Below, piece by piece: positions 36,598-44,874 of a stretch of 64,000 nt of DNA (position 1 is its first letter; each line of letters begins with the position of its first letter). The notes beneath the pieces were generated by a model. The model was not told the DNA's origin. It did not search any database and saw only the letters and a list, made by a program, of their open reading frames with translations. The stretch lies in assembly GCF_048060095.1 (NCBI RefSeq), contig NZ_JBLUOA010000003.1, positions 62,001 through 126,000 of the forward strand, read 5' to 3'. The translations under genes were made by a program, and so were the position numbers. This stretch comes from JBLUOA01 sp048060095 (GTDB lineage Bacteria > Pseudomonadota > Alphaproteobacteria > Rhodobacterales > Rhodobacteraceae).

Positions 36598-36899
36598 TCT
36601 CATTTTTGAAGGCAATCGCGAAACTTGTGCACCTCGCCGCTGCGTGTCATCAATCTGTTACCAATTCTTCAATGTTATCAGGCGCTTGATACAGGACGTA
36701 AAAAATATTGAACAAAAACAACGGATTGAGGAATTGCCTAAAAAATAGGCAAAGCCTAGAAATTAGCCGAATATAACGGAAAATCAGATTTGGCCTATAC
36801 TTGTCACCAGAGTTATCCACAGAAACCGTGGACATGTTTTCTCTTGCCAGAAGCGCGATAAGGTTGCAGCCAACGAAGGAATCAGGACGCATTGCCGGG
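36598..36899 (+). other. AT-rich intergenic region upstream of uvrC
   Basis: No gene in 302 nt. It is markedly AT-richer than the flanks. It contains the perfect dyad TTGCCTA-AAAAA-TAGGCAA (36734-36752), a -10-like TATACT (36796-36801) and a perfect DnaA box (36813-36821). A longer in-frame uvrC opening from 36801 runs through this region but lacks family similarity. Confidence 0.6.
36813..36821 (+). promoter_or_regulatory. Perfect DnaA box upstream of uvrC
   Basis: TTATCCACA matches the consensus exactly and lies 12 nt after a TATACT -10-like element and about 80 nt before the uvrC start, where DnaA binding could affect transcription. Confidence 0.5.
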
Positions 36900-38780
36900 A
36901 TGACGGAAAAGACCAGCGAAACCCAGCGACAGACGCGACCGAAGGGACATGCCTGCGTGCAGTCCTATTTGTCGACGCTCGACAATTCGCCGGGCGTTTA
37001 CCGGATGCTCGATGGCACCGGGCGGGTGCTTTATGTCGGCAAGGCGCGGAACCTGAAAAAGCGGGTGTCGAACTACGCCAAACCCGCCGGGCATAGCCCC
37101 CGCATCGCCAAGATGATTTCCGAAACCGAAAGCATGATGTTTCTGACGACAAAGACAGAGACAGAGGCGCTGCTGCTTGAACAGAACCTCATCAAGCAGT
37201 TGAAGCCGCATTTCAACGTGCTGCTGCGGGACGATAAGAGCTTTCCGAATATCCTTGTCGCCAAGGGTCACGCTTTCCCGCAGATCAAAAAGCATCGGGG
37301 TGCGAAGAAGGAAAAGGGCGATTACTACGGCCCGTTCGCCAGCGCCGGGGCGGTGAACCGAACGCTGAACCAATTGCAGAAGGTTTTTCTGCTACGCAAC
37401 TGTTCCGACGCGATGTTCGAAAGCCGGACGCGGCCCTGCCTTCTTTATCAGATCAAGCGATGCTCGGCGCCGTGCGTCGGCCATATCTCAGAAAGGGATT
37501 ACAAGAACCTCGTTGGCGATGCGGAGCGGTTCTTGTCCGGACGGTCGACCCGCGTTCAGGAAAACCTCGCCCGCGATATGGAAGAGGCGAGCGAAGCGAT
37601 GGAGTTCGAACGCGCCGCCGCCCTGCGCGACCGCATCCGCGCGCTGACGCAAGTGCAATCGACCCAAGGCATCAACCCGCGCGGCGTGGCGGAGGCGGAC
37701 GTGATCGCCCTTCATATGGACGGCGGGCAGGCCTGCGTTCAGGTGTTCTTCATCCGGGCGAACCAGAACTGGGGCAACCGCGATTACTACCCCCGCACCG
37801 GCGCGGGGGCTGAGGCGAGCGAGGTGCTGCAAGCCTTCATTGGCCAGTTCTACTCCACCAAAACCCCGCCGCGGCTGGTGCTGCTGTCCCATCCAATCGA
37901 AGACAGCGACCTGATCGAAGAAGCACTGAGCCAGAAGGCAGGCCGCAAGGTCGAGGTCGCTGTGCCCCTTCGCGGTGAAAAGGCTGAACTGTTGGCGGGG
38001 GCTGCCAGAAACGCCCGCGAAAGCCTCGCCCGGCGGATGTCGGAAACCGCAACGCAAGGCAAGCTGCTGCGTGGACTGGCAGAGGCGTTTGACCTCGATG
38101 CGCCACCGGAACGGATTGAGGTTTACGACAACAGCCATATCCAAGGCAGCCACGCGGTCGGCGCGATGATCGTGGCCGGTCCAGAAGGCTTTATGAAAAG
38201 CCAGTATCGCAAGTTCAACATCAAGGGGGACGAACTGACCCCCGGTGATGATTTTGGTATGATGAAAGAGGTTCTGACCCGCCGCTTCAAGCGCCTGCTG
38301 AAAGAAGATCCGGACCGCGAAAGCGGGACATGGCCCGATTTGCTGCTGATCGACGGTGGCGCCGGTCAGGTGAGCGTTGTTGCCGAAATCATGCGTGATC
38401 TGGGTGTTGAAGATGTCCCGATGGTCGGTGTCGCCAAGGGTGTGGACCGCGACCACGGCAAGGAAGAGTTTCACCGCGTCGGCAAAAGCCCCTTTGCGCT
38501 CAAGATGAATGACCCGGTGCTTTATTTCGTCCAACGCCTAAGGGACGAAGCGCACCGGTTCGCCATCGGTACGCACCGTGCGAAACGGGCCAAGGCCATC
38601 GGCGCGACCCCGTTGGATGAGGTTCCCGGCGTCGGTGCGACCCGCAAACGCGCGCTGCTGACGCATTTCGGCAGCGCGAAGGCAGTCAGCCGCGCGGGGC
38701 TTGCGGACTTGAAAGCCGTTGACGGAATTTCCGATGCTCTGGCAGAAACCATCTATGACTTCTTCCATGAGAAAAGCTAA
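36900..38780 (+). CDS. uvrC: Excinuclease ABC subunit C
   Basis: Dual-incision nuclease of nucleotide excision repair. 626 aa, normal length. In order: GIY-YIG domain (about 25-105, SPGVYRMLDG and VLYVGKARNLKKRV), a cysteine region (CLLYQIKRCSAPCVG), UVR motif (about 210-245), RNase H-like endonuclease domain (about 390-540, YDNSHIQGSHAVGAMIV and LLIDGGAGQ) and a C-terminal helix-hairpin-helix pair (VPGVGATRKRALL). I start it at ATG 36900 (MTEKTSETQ). pgsA follows 18 nt later, an arrangement common in proteobacteria. Confidence 0.95.
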   Translation: MTEKTSETQRQTRPKGHACVQSYLSTLDNSPGVYRMLDGTGRVLYVGKARNLKKRVSNYAKPAGHSPRIAKMISETESMMFLTTKTETEALLLEQNLIKQLKPHFNVLLRDDKSFPNILVAKGHAFPQIKKHRGAKKEKGDYYGPFASAGAVNRTLNQLQKVFLLRNCSDAMFESRTRPCLLYQIKRCSAPCVGHISERDYKNLVGDAERFLSGRSTRVQENLARDMEEASEAMEFERAAALRDRIRALTQVQSTQGINPRGVAEADVIALHMDGGQACVQVFFIRANQNWGNRDYYPRTGAGAEASEVLQAFIGQFYSTKTPPRLVLLSHPIEDSDLIEEALSQKAGRKVEVAVPLRGEKAELLAGAARNARESLARRMSETATQGKLLRGLAEAFDLDAPPERIEVYDNSHIQGSHAVGAMIVAGPEGFMKSQYRKFNIKGDELTPGDDFGMMKEVLTRRFKRLLKEDPDRESGTWPDLLLIDGGAGQVSVVAEIMRDLGVEDVPMVGVAKGVDRDHGKEEFHRVGKSPFALKMNDPVLYFVQRLRDEAHRFAIGTHRAKRAKAIGATPLDEVPGVGATRKRALLTHFGSAKAVSRAGLADLKAVDGISDALAETIYDFFHEKS

Positions 38781-38798
38781 GCGGTTAGACACGAGAGT

Positions 38799-39470
38799 AT
38801 GAACTGGAACCTTCCCAACATCCTGACCGTGCTTCGCCTGCTGGCGGCACCCGGTGTCGCTGTCATGTTCCTCTATTTCACGCGACCCTATGCGGACTGG
38901 TTCGCGCTGCTTTTGTTCGCGGGGGCGGCGATCACAGACTTTTTCGACGGCTACCTCGCACGGGCGTGGAAACAGGAAAGCAAGTTCGGCGCAATGCTCG
39001 ATCCGATTGCCGACAAGGCAATGGTGGTGATCGCGCTGCTGGTTATCGTTGGATATTCATCAATGTCGCCGTGGCTGGTTTTGCCCGCGACGGTGATCCT
39101 GTTTCGCGAAGTCTTCGTCTCCGGTTTGCGAGAGTTTTTGGGCGACACCGCCGGAACGCTGAAGGTCACGAAGCTCGCCAAATGGAAGACTACCGTGCAG
39201 ATGGTCGCGATTGCGGTTCTGTTCGCGCAAGGGGTGTTCGAACATTACCTTGGAATCTCAGCCTACGGCATGGATCAGGCGCTGGTCGATCAGATCATGA
39301 CCGGGCAGGTCGAAGATCTTCAGGGCCTGCGCTGGAAGTTTGATGGTATGATCTGGACCGGTCACGCGGGTCTGTGGCTGCTCTGGCTCGCGGCGGTCCT
39401 GACGTTTTTGACTGGGTGGGATTACTTCAGCAAAGCCCTGCCGTTTTTGAAGGAAGAACCCCGTGATTGA
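38799..39470 (+). CDS. pgsA: CDP-diacylglycerol-glycerol-3-phosphate 3-phosphatidyltransferase
   Basis: Committed step of phosphatidylglycerol synthesis at the inner membrane. 223 aa with about five membrane helices and the CDP-alcohol phosphotransferase motif D-G-x2-A-R-x8-G-x3-D-x3-D within FFDGYLARAWKQESKFGAML and the following DPIADK. It lies between uvrC and moaD; the moaD GTG overlaps its stop by 8 nt, so all are probably co-transcribed. Confidence 0.94.
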   Translation: MNWNLPNILTVLRLLAAPGVAVMFLYFTRPYADWFALLLFAGAAITDFFDGYLARAWKQESKFGAMLDPIADKAMVVIALLVIVGYSSMSPWLVLPATVILFREVFVSGLREFLGDTAGTLKVTKLAKWKTTVQMVAIAVLFAQGVFEHYLGISAYGMDQALVDQIMTGQVEDLQGLRWKFDGMIWTGHAGLWLLWLAAVLTFLTGWDYFSKALPFLKEEPRD

Positions 39471-39711
39471 TGTTCTCTACTTCGCATGGGTGAGGGAGCG
39501 TATCGGTGCCCCGAAAGAACAGGTCGAGACAAACGCCGACACGGTTTCGGAGTTGGTCGAGGAACTGCGCGCCCGCGACGACAGATACGCCGCCGCCTTC
39601 GCCGACCTTTCCGCACTTCGTGTTGCGGTCGATCAGGAACTGGCGGAATTTGACGCGCCGCTGGCCGATGCCAAGGAAATCGCGTTTTTCCCCCCGATGA
39701 CGGGCGGGTAA
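39463..39711 (+). CDS. moaD: Molybdopterin synthase small subunit
   Basis: Ubiquitin-fold sulfur carrier that donates sulfur to precursor Z as a C-terminal thiocarboxylate. 82 aa, ending in the essential Gly-Gly (PPMTGG). It begins MIDVLYFAWVRERIG from a GTG at 39463 that overlaps pgsA by 8 nt. It is followed 4 nt later by moaE, encoding the partner subunit. Confidence 0.93.
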   Translation: MIDVLYFAWVRERIGAPKEQVETNADTVSELVEELRARDDRYAAAFADLSALRVAVDQELAEFDAPLADAKEIAFFPPMTGG

Positions 39712-39715
39712 TTCG

Positions 39716-40165
39716 GTGATCCGGGTGCAAGCGGAAAGTTTCGACGTCGGCGCTGAGGTAAACGCGTTCGCGGCTGCATGCGGCAACGCGGGCGCGGTCG
39801 TGTCTTTCACCGGTGTCGTCAGGAATACAGCGGACAAGACGCTCGACCGAATGGTGATCGAACACTACCCCGGCATGACCGAACGCGCCCTGACGCAGAT
39901 CGAAACGGACGCCAAAGCGCGTTGGGCGCTTGAAGGCAGTCTGATTATTCACCGGTTTGGCGAACTTCAATCGGGCGAGGTCATCATGATGGTGGCGACA
40001 GCGTCGGCCCACCGGAAGGACGCGTTTGAGGCGGCTGAGTTTCTGATGGACTTCCTAAAGTCTCGCGCACCCTTTTGGAAGAAAGAGCTTCGGGCGGATG
40101 GCTCAACCTGGGTCGAAAGCAAACATGCCGACGAAACCGCGCTTGATCGCTGGTCGTTGGACTAA
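39716..40165 (+). CDS. moaE: Molybdopterin synthase catalytic subunit
   Basis: 149 aa large subunit that binds two MoaD and makes molybdopterin. Conserved blocks are FTGVVRN, MVIEHYPGMTE, IIHRFGEL, ATASAHRKDAFEA and the catalytic lysine region APFWKKE. The start is a GTG at 39716. The molybdopterin produced here could serve MsrP encoded at 8658. A strong terminator follows. Confidence 0.95.
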   Translation: MIRVQAESFDVGAEVNAFAAACGNAGAVVSFTGVVRNTADKTLDRMVIEHYPGMTERALTQIETDAKARWALEGSLIIHRFGELQSGEVIMMVATASAHRKDAFEAAEFLMDFLKSRAPFWKKELRADGSTWVESKHADETALDRWSLD

Positions 40166-40176
40166 CCAGTTTCCCT

Positions 40177-40229
40177 AAATATCCCCGCCGGAGGCAAGAA
40201 AACTTTTATGCCTCCGGCGGGGATATTTT
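40177..40229 (+). terminator. Strong terminator with 20-bp perfect stem
   Basis: AAATATCCCCGCCGGAGGCA (40177-40196) pairs without mismatch with its complement (40209-40228) over a 12-nt loop; the stem starts A-rich and ends in TTTT, so it can work in both directions. The GCCTCCGGCGGGGATATTT form is one I recall at many Rhodobacteraceae gene ends. It closes the moaE transcript. Confidence 0.85.
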
Positions 40230-40345
40230 AAGAAAATGGTAAGGGTGGCGACGTAGTCTGGCGGTGCGGTACAGGCTGGGAAGCCGATGATCGTGAAAGT
40301 GGTCGATGCCTCGTCCGGGTTTCCGGGCGGGGCATTGCTTTTTGA

Positions 40346-40672
40346 TCAGCCGTTGTTCTGCCGTTCGATATATCCGCGCAGTTCTTCTGCCTCTTGGCGG
40401 GCGGCGCGCAAGCCTTCCATGGCGGCGGAGAGCTCGGCTTCGGTCTGGGTTAGCTGGTTCGTCATCTCAGCCTCGCGCTGCTGGATATAGGTGATCGCCT
40501 GATCGCGGGTTTCTTCGGCTTCGTGGAGCGCCTGCGCCATCTTATCAAGCTCTCCGATATCGGCTTGGGACACGCGGGTGAACCGATGAATCAACCAGTA
40601 GGAAAACCATCCAAGCAGGAAGGCGACGAATAGGATGATCGCCGTTGCGATAATAAATTCAATTCTGTTCAT
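40346..40672 (-). CDS. Membrane-anchored coiled-coil protein, unknown
   Basis: 108 aa. It starts MNRIEFIIATAIILFVAFLL with one membrane helix (about 6-27), followed by a long charged heptad-like region (about 45-105, rich in Glu, Gln and Ala) predicted to form a coiled coil. The start overlaps the end of the OmpA-family gene by 14 nt, so translation is probably coupled and the two proteins may work together at the envelope. No family is recognised beyond general resemblance to small inner-membrane coiled-coil proteins. Confidence 0.7.
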   Translation of the reverse strand: MNRIEFIIATAIILFVAFLLGWFSYWLIHRFTRVSQADIGELDKMAQALHEAEETRDQAITYIQQREAEMTNQLTQTEAELSAAMEGLRAARQEAEELRGYIERQNNG

Positions 40673-42557
40673 CTTCGGTCCCTGCTTGTGCGTCTTCGTC
40701 CGGGCTTTCGCCATCGCCGTCAGCCTCGGCGGTGTCCTCATCGGTAATGATGGTGAATTCGATCCGGCGATTTTCCTCGCGTCCGTCTTCGGTGTCGTTA
40801 TCGGCGATTGGCCGGGATTCGCCGTAGCCTTTGGCCGACAGGTTTGACGTCAGAACCCGCCGCGCCATTAGCGCTTGCAGCACCGCCTCGGCCCGGCTTT
40901 GGCTGAGCGATTGGTTCATCTCTTCGCGACCCTGGCTGTCGGTGTGGCCAGCGATTTCCATCTTCACGTCCTGACAGTCGCGCATGATGTCGGCGATTTT
41001 GTTCAACGTGTCGTTCGCGCCGGGGTCGATGTTTTCTGAACCGGGGGCGAAGTTGATCTTGCTGGACGTCAGGGCGGCGTTGATGCTGTCGACGCATTCC
41101 TGTGGCGTTGGCAGTTCCGATGTCGGGTCGAGCTTCTCTTCATAGGTCACGTCGACGCCAAAGTTTTCCGCCGCGCCGAGTTTGTCGGAGAGAATCCGCG
41201 AGATTTCGGCACTTGCCCCCGTGCTGCCGGTCGCGCCCTTGATCTCGACAAAATCGGGCTGGACGACGACGCTGCCATTGTTGAGCTGCCCGAGCGCTTC
41301 GAGGCTGGCGAGCACGCGTTTCGGCCAGCCGTCGGGCAGTTCCGGGTCAATCCGGGTGGCGGCAAAAACGTTATCAAGGCCGAACTGCGCACGTGCAAAG
41401 CTTTCGACAGCGCTGCGGACGCGTTCATCCGTTAGGCGACCGCGCAGCTGCACGACGCCTTCTGGGCTGAGGGTCGCGATGAATTCGGGCGGGCCATCGC
41501 CCTGATCGGTGCCGTCAATCTGCACCGGTTGCGGCAGGACGGAGTGGAGCGAGAAGATATCGGGCAGGTTGGATTCCAATTTCCCGACGACCTCGTCAAA
41601 AAGCTCCTGTTCGGTATTGGGCGCTGCAACCAGCGTTACGTCGGAATCCGAATAGGTGATGGAACCGCCGCCGAGGTCTGCCACCGCCGCGATACCTTGT
41701 GCAACAGCGGCGGGCCAACGGGGCGTTGGGTTGCCAAGACCAAGGGTGCAGTCAGGCTCCCCCGCTAGGCCAGCGGTTTGTGCGGCGGTAACGATTTGTT
41801 CTCGCGCGGCGTCTGTTTCGGCGGAGCAGGCGTCGAACTTCGCGACGCCATCTTCGATTAGGAACCGCAAGGTGAACGGCGTGATGACGGGGCGCGGCGC
41901 GGAGATATCGAGCACGAGTTCGACCGCTTCCGGTACATTGCGCAGCAATTGCTGCTCCAACCGCTCCCGTTCGTCGACGCTGTCGCTGATCGCGGTGATC
42001 TGCACGCGCTTGGCGTTGATCGAGATTTTTGATCGCGGAAGGGTGGCAAGCGCATCCATCGCGTAGGCCAGCGCGACGTTCCAGCCATCGGGCGTGGGGT
42101 AGTCGGCGGTTTCAAGCATGTCCGTCACGCTCGCCCCGTCGGCAAGGTCGGTGATCGAATTCACGACCTGTTCGCGGTCCGTTTCGGCTGGGATAAGGCC
42201 GATCAGCGAAACGCCATCATCGTTGCGCAGGATTTCGACGGAGAACTGCGGCGCGGCGACATCGGCGGCGTCCGCGACCTCCATCCCGTCGATCACGCGA
42301 TGGGAATCGACAACGCTGCCCGCGACGGTCAGGGCACGGAAGCGGATTGCTTCGGTCGGGGCGGTGCCGCTTAGATAAACCTGAAGGCCGTTGGCCGACA
42401 CATCGGCCCAATTTATCCCGTCGCTTTCCAGTGCGATGGACACGCCGCGTTCAGAGCTCGCCTCAATCTGCCGCACGGAAATCACGGCTGTAATCGTCGC
42501 CACGATTGCAGCAACCAGAAAGGCCAACAGGACAGTCAACGTAGATGTTAAGCGCAT
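40659..42557 (-). CDS. OmpA family protein with duplicated N-terminal modules
   Basis: 632 aa. One N-terminal membrane helix (about 5-28) anchors it; there is no obvious signal-peptidase site. A C-terminal OmpA/MotB peptidoglycan-binding domain (about 500-605) has INFAPGSENIDPGA, EIAGHTDSQG and NRRIEF. The ~470 residues between carry BON-like modules; two segments (about 110-240 and 360-490) share the pattern R-x2-V, PDGW, a helix ending in LATLP or LGQLN, and a V-x-I strand, pointing to an internal duplication. An acidic tail ends the protein. It probably links inner membrane to cell wall, with the overlapping coiled-coil gene product. Confidence 0.82.
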   Translation of the reverse strand: MRLTSTLTVLLAFLVAAIVATITAVISVRQIEASSERGVSIALESDGINWADVSANGLQVYLSGTAPTEAIRFRALTVAGSVVDSHRVIDGMEVADAADVAAPQFSVEILRNDDGVSLIGLIPAETDREQVVNSITDLADGASVTDMLETADYPTPDGWNVALAYAMDALATLPRSKISINAKRVQITAISDSVDERERLEQQLLRNVPEAVELVLDISAPRPVITPFTLRFLIEDGVAKFDACSAETDAAREQIVTAAQTAGLAGEPDCTLGLGNPTPRWPAAVAQGIAAVADLGGGSITYSDSDVTLVAAPNTEQELFDEVVGKLESNLPDIFSLHSVLPQPVQIDGTDQGDGPPEFIATLSPEGVVQLRGRLTDERVRSAVESFARAQFGLDNVFAATRIDPELPDGWPKRVLASLEALGQLNNGSVVVQPDFVEIKGATGSTGASAEISRILSDKLGAAENFGVDVTYEEKLDPTSELPTPQECVDSINAALTSSKINFAPGSENIDPGANDTLNKIADIMRDCQDVKMEIAGHTDSQGREEMNQSLSQSRAEAVLQALMARRVLTSNLSAKGYGESRPIADNDTEDGREENRRIEFTIITDEDTAEADGDGESPDEDAQAGTEDEQN

Positions 42558-42616
42558 CTGGTTCCCGGGGTCATAAGTCGTTGAGCATGTCTACGCGCAG
42601 ACCTTTCGGGGTTCAA

Positions 42617-43567
42617 TCACGCGATCAGGGCGAAGGCGAAAAACAGCACAGGGATCAGCCCCGCATCCCGGTTAGCGCGAAACAGGCGCAGGCAGGTATC
42701 GGGATCGTCGATATCAAGCGACCGCATTTGCCAAGCCATGTGCCAGCCAAACGCCCAAGGCCCGCCAAGCGCGATGACGAGGGACAGCACGTTGCCGTTC
42801 GGTACCAGCGCAATCAGGATCGCCACCATCATCAGCAGGACAGAGGCCGCCATGAAGCCGCGCAGGTAAAGGTTGGTTTTGTCCCCGAACAGCCGCGCCG
42901 TCGATTTGACGCCAATCAGCGCGTCGTCTTCCTTGTCTTGATGGGCGTAGATCGTGTCGTAGAAGATCGTCCACGCAATCCCCGACAGATAAAGCAGCAC
43001 GGCTGGCCATTCGACCGCCCCGCGATGTGCGGTCCATGCGAGCAAGGCGCCCCAGTTGAAGGCGAGGCCAAGGAAAACTTGCGGCCACCACGTAAACCGC
43101 TTGGCAAACGGGTAGATCGCGACCAGCGCCAGCGACGCGACGCCCAGAAGGATTGCGGCGATGTTGAAGGTCAGCAGGATCAGCAACCCGATCAGGGCCT
43201 GAAGCGCCATCCATGTCAGCGCTTGGCGGACGGAGACCTGGCCCGACGGGATCGGGCGCGACCGGGTGCGTTCGACCGATCCGTCGATGTGCCGGTCGGT
43301 GATGTCGTTCCATGTGCAGCCCGCCCCCCGCATTACAAGCGCGCCGATGCCGCATCCCGCGAAGATCCACAAATCAAACCAGCGCGGTGCGTCAGCCGTG
43401 ATTGCCAGCAGCAACCCCCACCAGCAGGGCAGCAACAGCAGCCATGTTCCGATTGGCCGGTCCGCCCGTGACAGGCGCAGATAGGGCCGCGACCACGCGG
43501 GCGCGTATCGATCAACCCAATTGCCGCGATAAGCGTCGGCCACTGGCGTTTCGATTTGGTCGGGCAT
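42617..43567 (-). CDS. ubiA: 4-hydroxybenzoate octaprenyltransferase
   Basis: Membrane prenyltransferase that attaches the polyprenyl tail to 4-hydroxybenzoate in ubiquinone synthesis. 316 aa with about eight or nine helices. Both Mg-diphosphate motifs are present: NDITDRHIDGSVERTRSRPI (first Asp-rich loop) and DTIYAHQDKEDD (second). Its ATG, preceded by GAGG, lies only 12 nt from the ATG of divergent rsmE, so each promoter must overlap the other gene's leader. Confidence 0.94.
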   Translation of the reverse strand: MPDQIETPVADAYRGNWVDRYAPAWSRPYLRLSRADRPIGTWLLLLPCWWGLLLAITADAPRWFDLWIFAGCGIGALVMRGAGCTWNDITDRHIDGSVERTRSRPIPSGQVSVRQALTWMALQALIGLLILLTFNIAAILLGVASLALVAIYPFAKRFTWWPQVFLGLAFNWGALLAWTAHRGAVEWPAVLLYLSGIAWTIFYDTIYAHQDKEDDALIGVKSTARLFGDKTNLYLRGFMAASVLLMMVAILIALVPNGNVLSLVIALGGPWAFGWHMAWQMRSLDIDDPDTCLRLFRANRDAGLIPVLFFAFALIA

Positions 43568-43579
43568 ATTGTCCGCCTC

Positions 43580-44305
43580 ATGTCAGGTGCAAAGATCAGA
43601 CTCTATGTAGATCACCCGCTGGGGCAGGGGCAAACGGTTCCTCTGACCCGCGATCAGGCGCATTACCTGTTTGGCGTGATGCGGCAATCCGTCGGCGCGG
43701 CAATCGCGCTGATCAACGGACGGGACGGAGAGTTTTTGGCGACGGTGGAAGAAGCCGGCAAGCGCAGCGGGTCGCTGCTGTGTCGGGCGCAGACCCAGTC
43801 GTTGCAGGTGCCGCCCGATCTGTGGCTGCTGTTCGCACCGATCAAGAAGGCCCGCACGGACTTTATCGTTGAAAAGGCGGCCGAAATGGGCGCGGCACGG
43901 ATATGTCCGGTGCAGACGGAGTTTACCAACTCCGAACGCATCCGGCGGGATCGGCTGCAAGCCCACGCGATTGAGGCGGCGGAGCAATGCGGTGGGACGT
44001 TCGTGCCGGAGGTCGCGGAACTGGTGAAGCTCGACCGCGTGTTGGACGGCTGGCCCGATGACCGCAAGCTGATCTATTGCGACGAAGCCCTTGTGGGCGC
44101 GCGGCAGGCGCTGTCGGCGGAGGGGGGCGATAAATGGGCGATCCTGATCGGGCCGGAGGGCGGCTTTTCCGAAGCAGAACGTAAGCGACTATCGGGCTTG
44201 TCATTCGTTACCCGCATCAGCCTCGGACCTCGCATCCTTAGAGCGGACACCGCAGCAGTCGCTGCGCTGACACTGTGGCAATCGACGTTGGGGGACTGGG
44301 GGTGA
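43580..44305 (+). CDS. rsmE: 16S rRNA m3U1498 methyltransferase
   Basis: 241 aa SPOUT-fold methyltransferase acting on assembled 30S subunits. An N-terminal PUA-like domain (about 1-70, with DQAHYLFGVMR) precedes the knotted SAM-binding domain with LIGPEGGFSEAE and SLGPRILRADTA. I start it at MSGAKIRLYV; an in-frame TTG 8 codons earlier would overlap ubiA. No Shine-Dalgarno sequence is visible, so it may be leaderless or read from a long transcript. It overlaps the next gene by 4 nt (GTGA). Confidence 0.93.
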   Translation: MSGAKIRLYVDHPLGQGQTVPLTRDQAHYLFGVMRQSVGAAIALINGRDGEFLATVEEAGKRSGSLLCRAQTQSLQVPPDLWLLFAPIKKARTDFIVEKAAEMGAARICPVQTEFTNSERIRRDRLQAHAIEAAEQCGGTFVPEVAELVKLDRVLDGWPDDRKLIYCDEALVGARQALSAEGGDKWAILIGPEGGFSEAERKRLSGLSFVTRISLGPRILRADTAAVAALTLWQSTLGDWG

Positions 44306-44802
44306 GCTTTGTGCGGCCCGAAGTCTCCGCGCTGCTGTGGCGGTGGCGCGATGTGGCGGGTGGTGTCGTCGTTACGACGCTTGGCGTCCGGGTGTTTCTG
44401 GGGGTGATTGGATGGGTCGGATGGCTTGGCATGATCCTTGTTTTGCTGGGTATAGCGCTGATCTGGACAGGCAGCATCAAGGCACGGTTTCGCAGTTTAC
44501 GGGATGGTCCGGGCGTTGTCGAAATCATCGAACGGCGGCTAACCTATTTCGCGCCCTATGGCGGCACCAGCTTGTCGCTTGATGATGTGACGCGCATCGA
44601 AATGGAAGGCTCCGGTCACGGCCCCCACTGGTTGTTGACGACCCCCGGCGAGGCTCCGGCACGTATCCCGGTTTCTGCCGAAGGGGCCGATCAGATATTC
44701 GAAATGCTCAGCCGGTTTCCCGGTGTCCACTATGACCGGGCGATTGCCGCATCCCAATCAACGACGCGTGAACGGCAGCTTATCTGGCAAAAAGGTGATT
44801 GA
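44302..44802 (+). CDS. Membrane protein of unknown function
   Basis: 166 aa from a GTG that overlaps the rsmE stop (GTGA). Two hydrophobic segments (about 20-40 and 45-65) are followed by a soluble domain with several predicted beta strands (VVEIIERRLTYFAPYGG, DDVTRIEME), reminiscent of PH-like membrane-associated domains. No catalytic motif is seen. Position suggests co-transcription with rsmE; gshA follows after 72 nt. Confidence 0.7.
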   Translation: MSFVRPEVSALLWRWRDVAGGVVVTTLGVRVFLGVIGWVGWLGMILVLLGIALIWTGSIKARFRSLRDGPGVVEIIERRLTYFAPYGGTSLSLDDVTRIEMEGSGHGPHWLLTTPGEAPARIPVSAEGADQIFEMLSRFPGVHYDRAIAASQSTTRERQLIWQKGD

Positions 44803-44874
44803 ACCCTGCCGCTGGAGCGTCTAGCGCTATAGAACCCGCCCTTCGTGGCGACCGCGAATGAAGGAGCCGACCCC

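Noticed and set aside
36801..36899. Upstream extension of uvrC from 36801
   Set aside because: It would encode 33 residues spanning the DnaA box and AT-rich leader with no UvrC similarity; MTEKTSETQ at 36900 is preferred.
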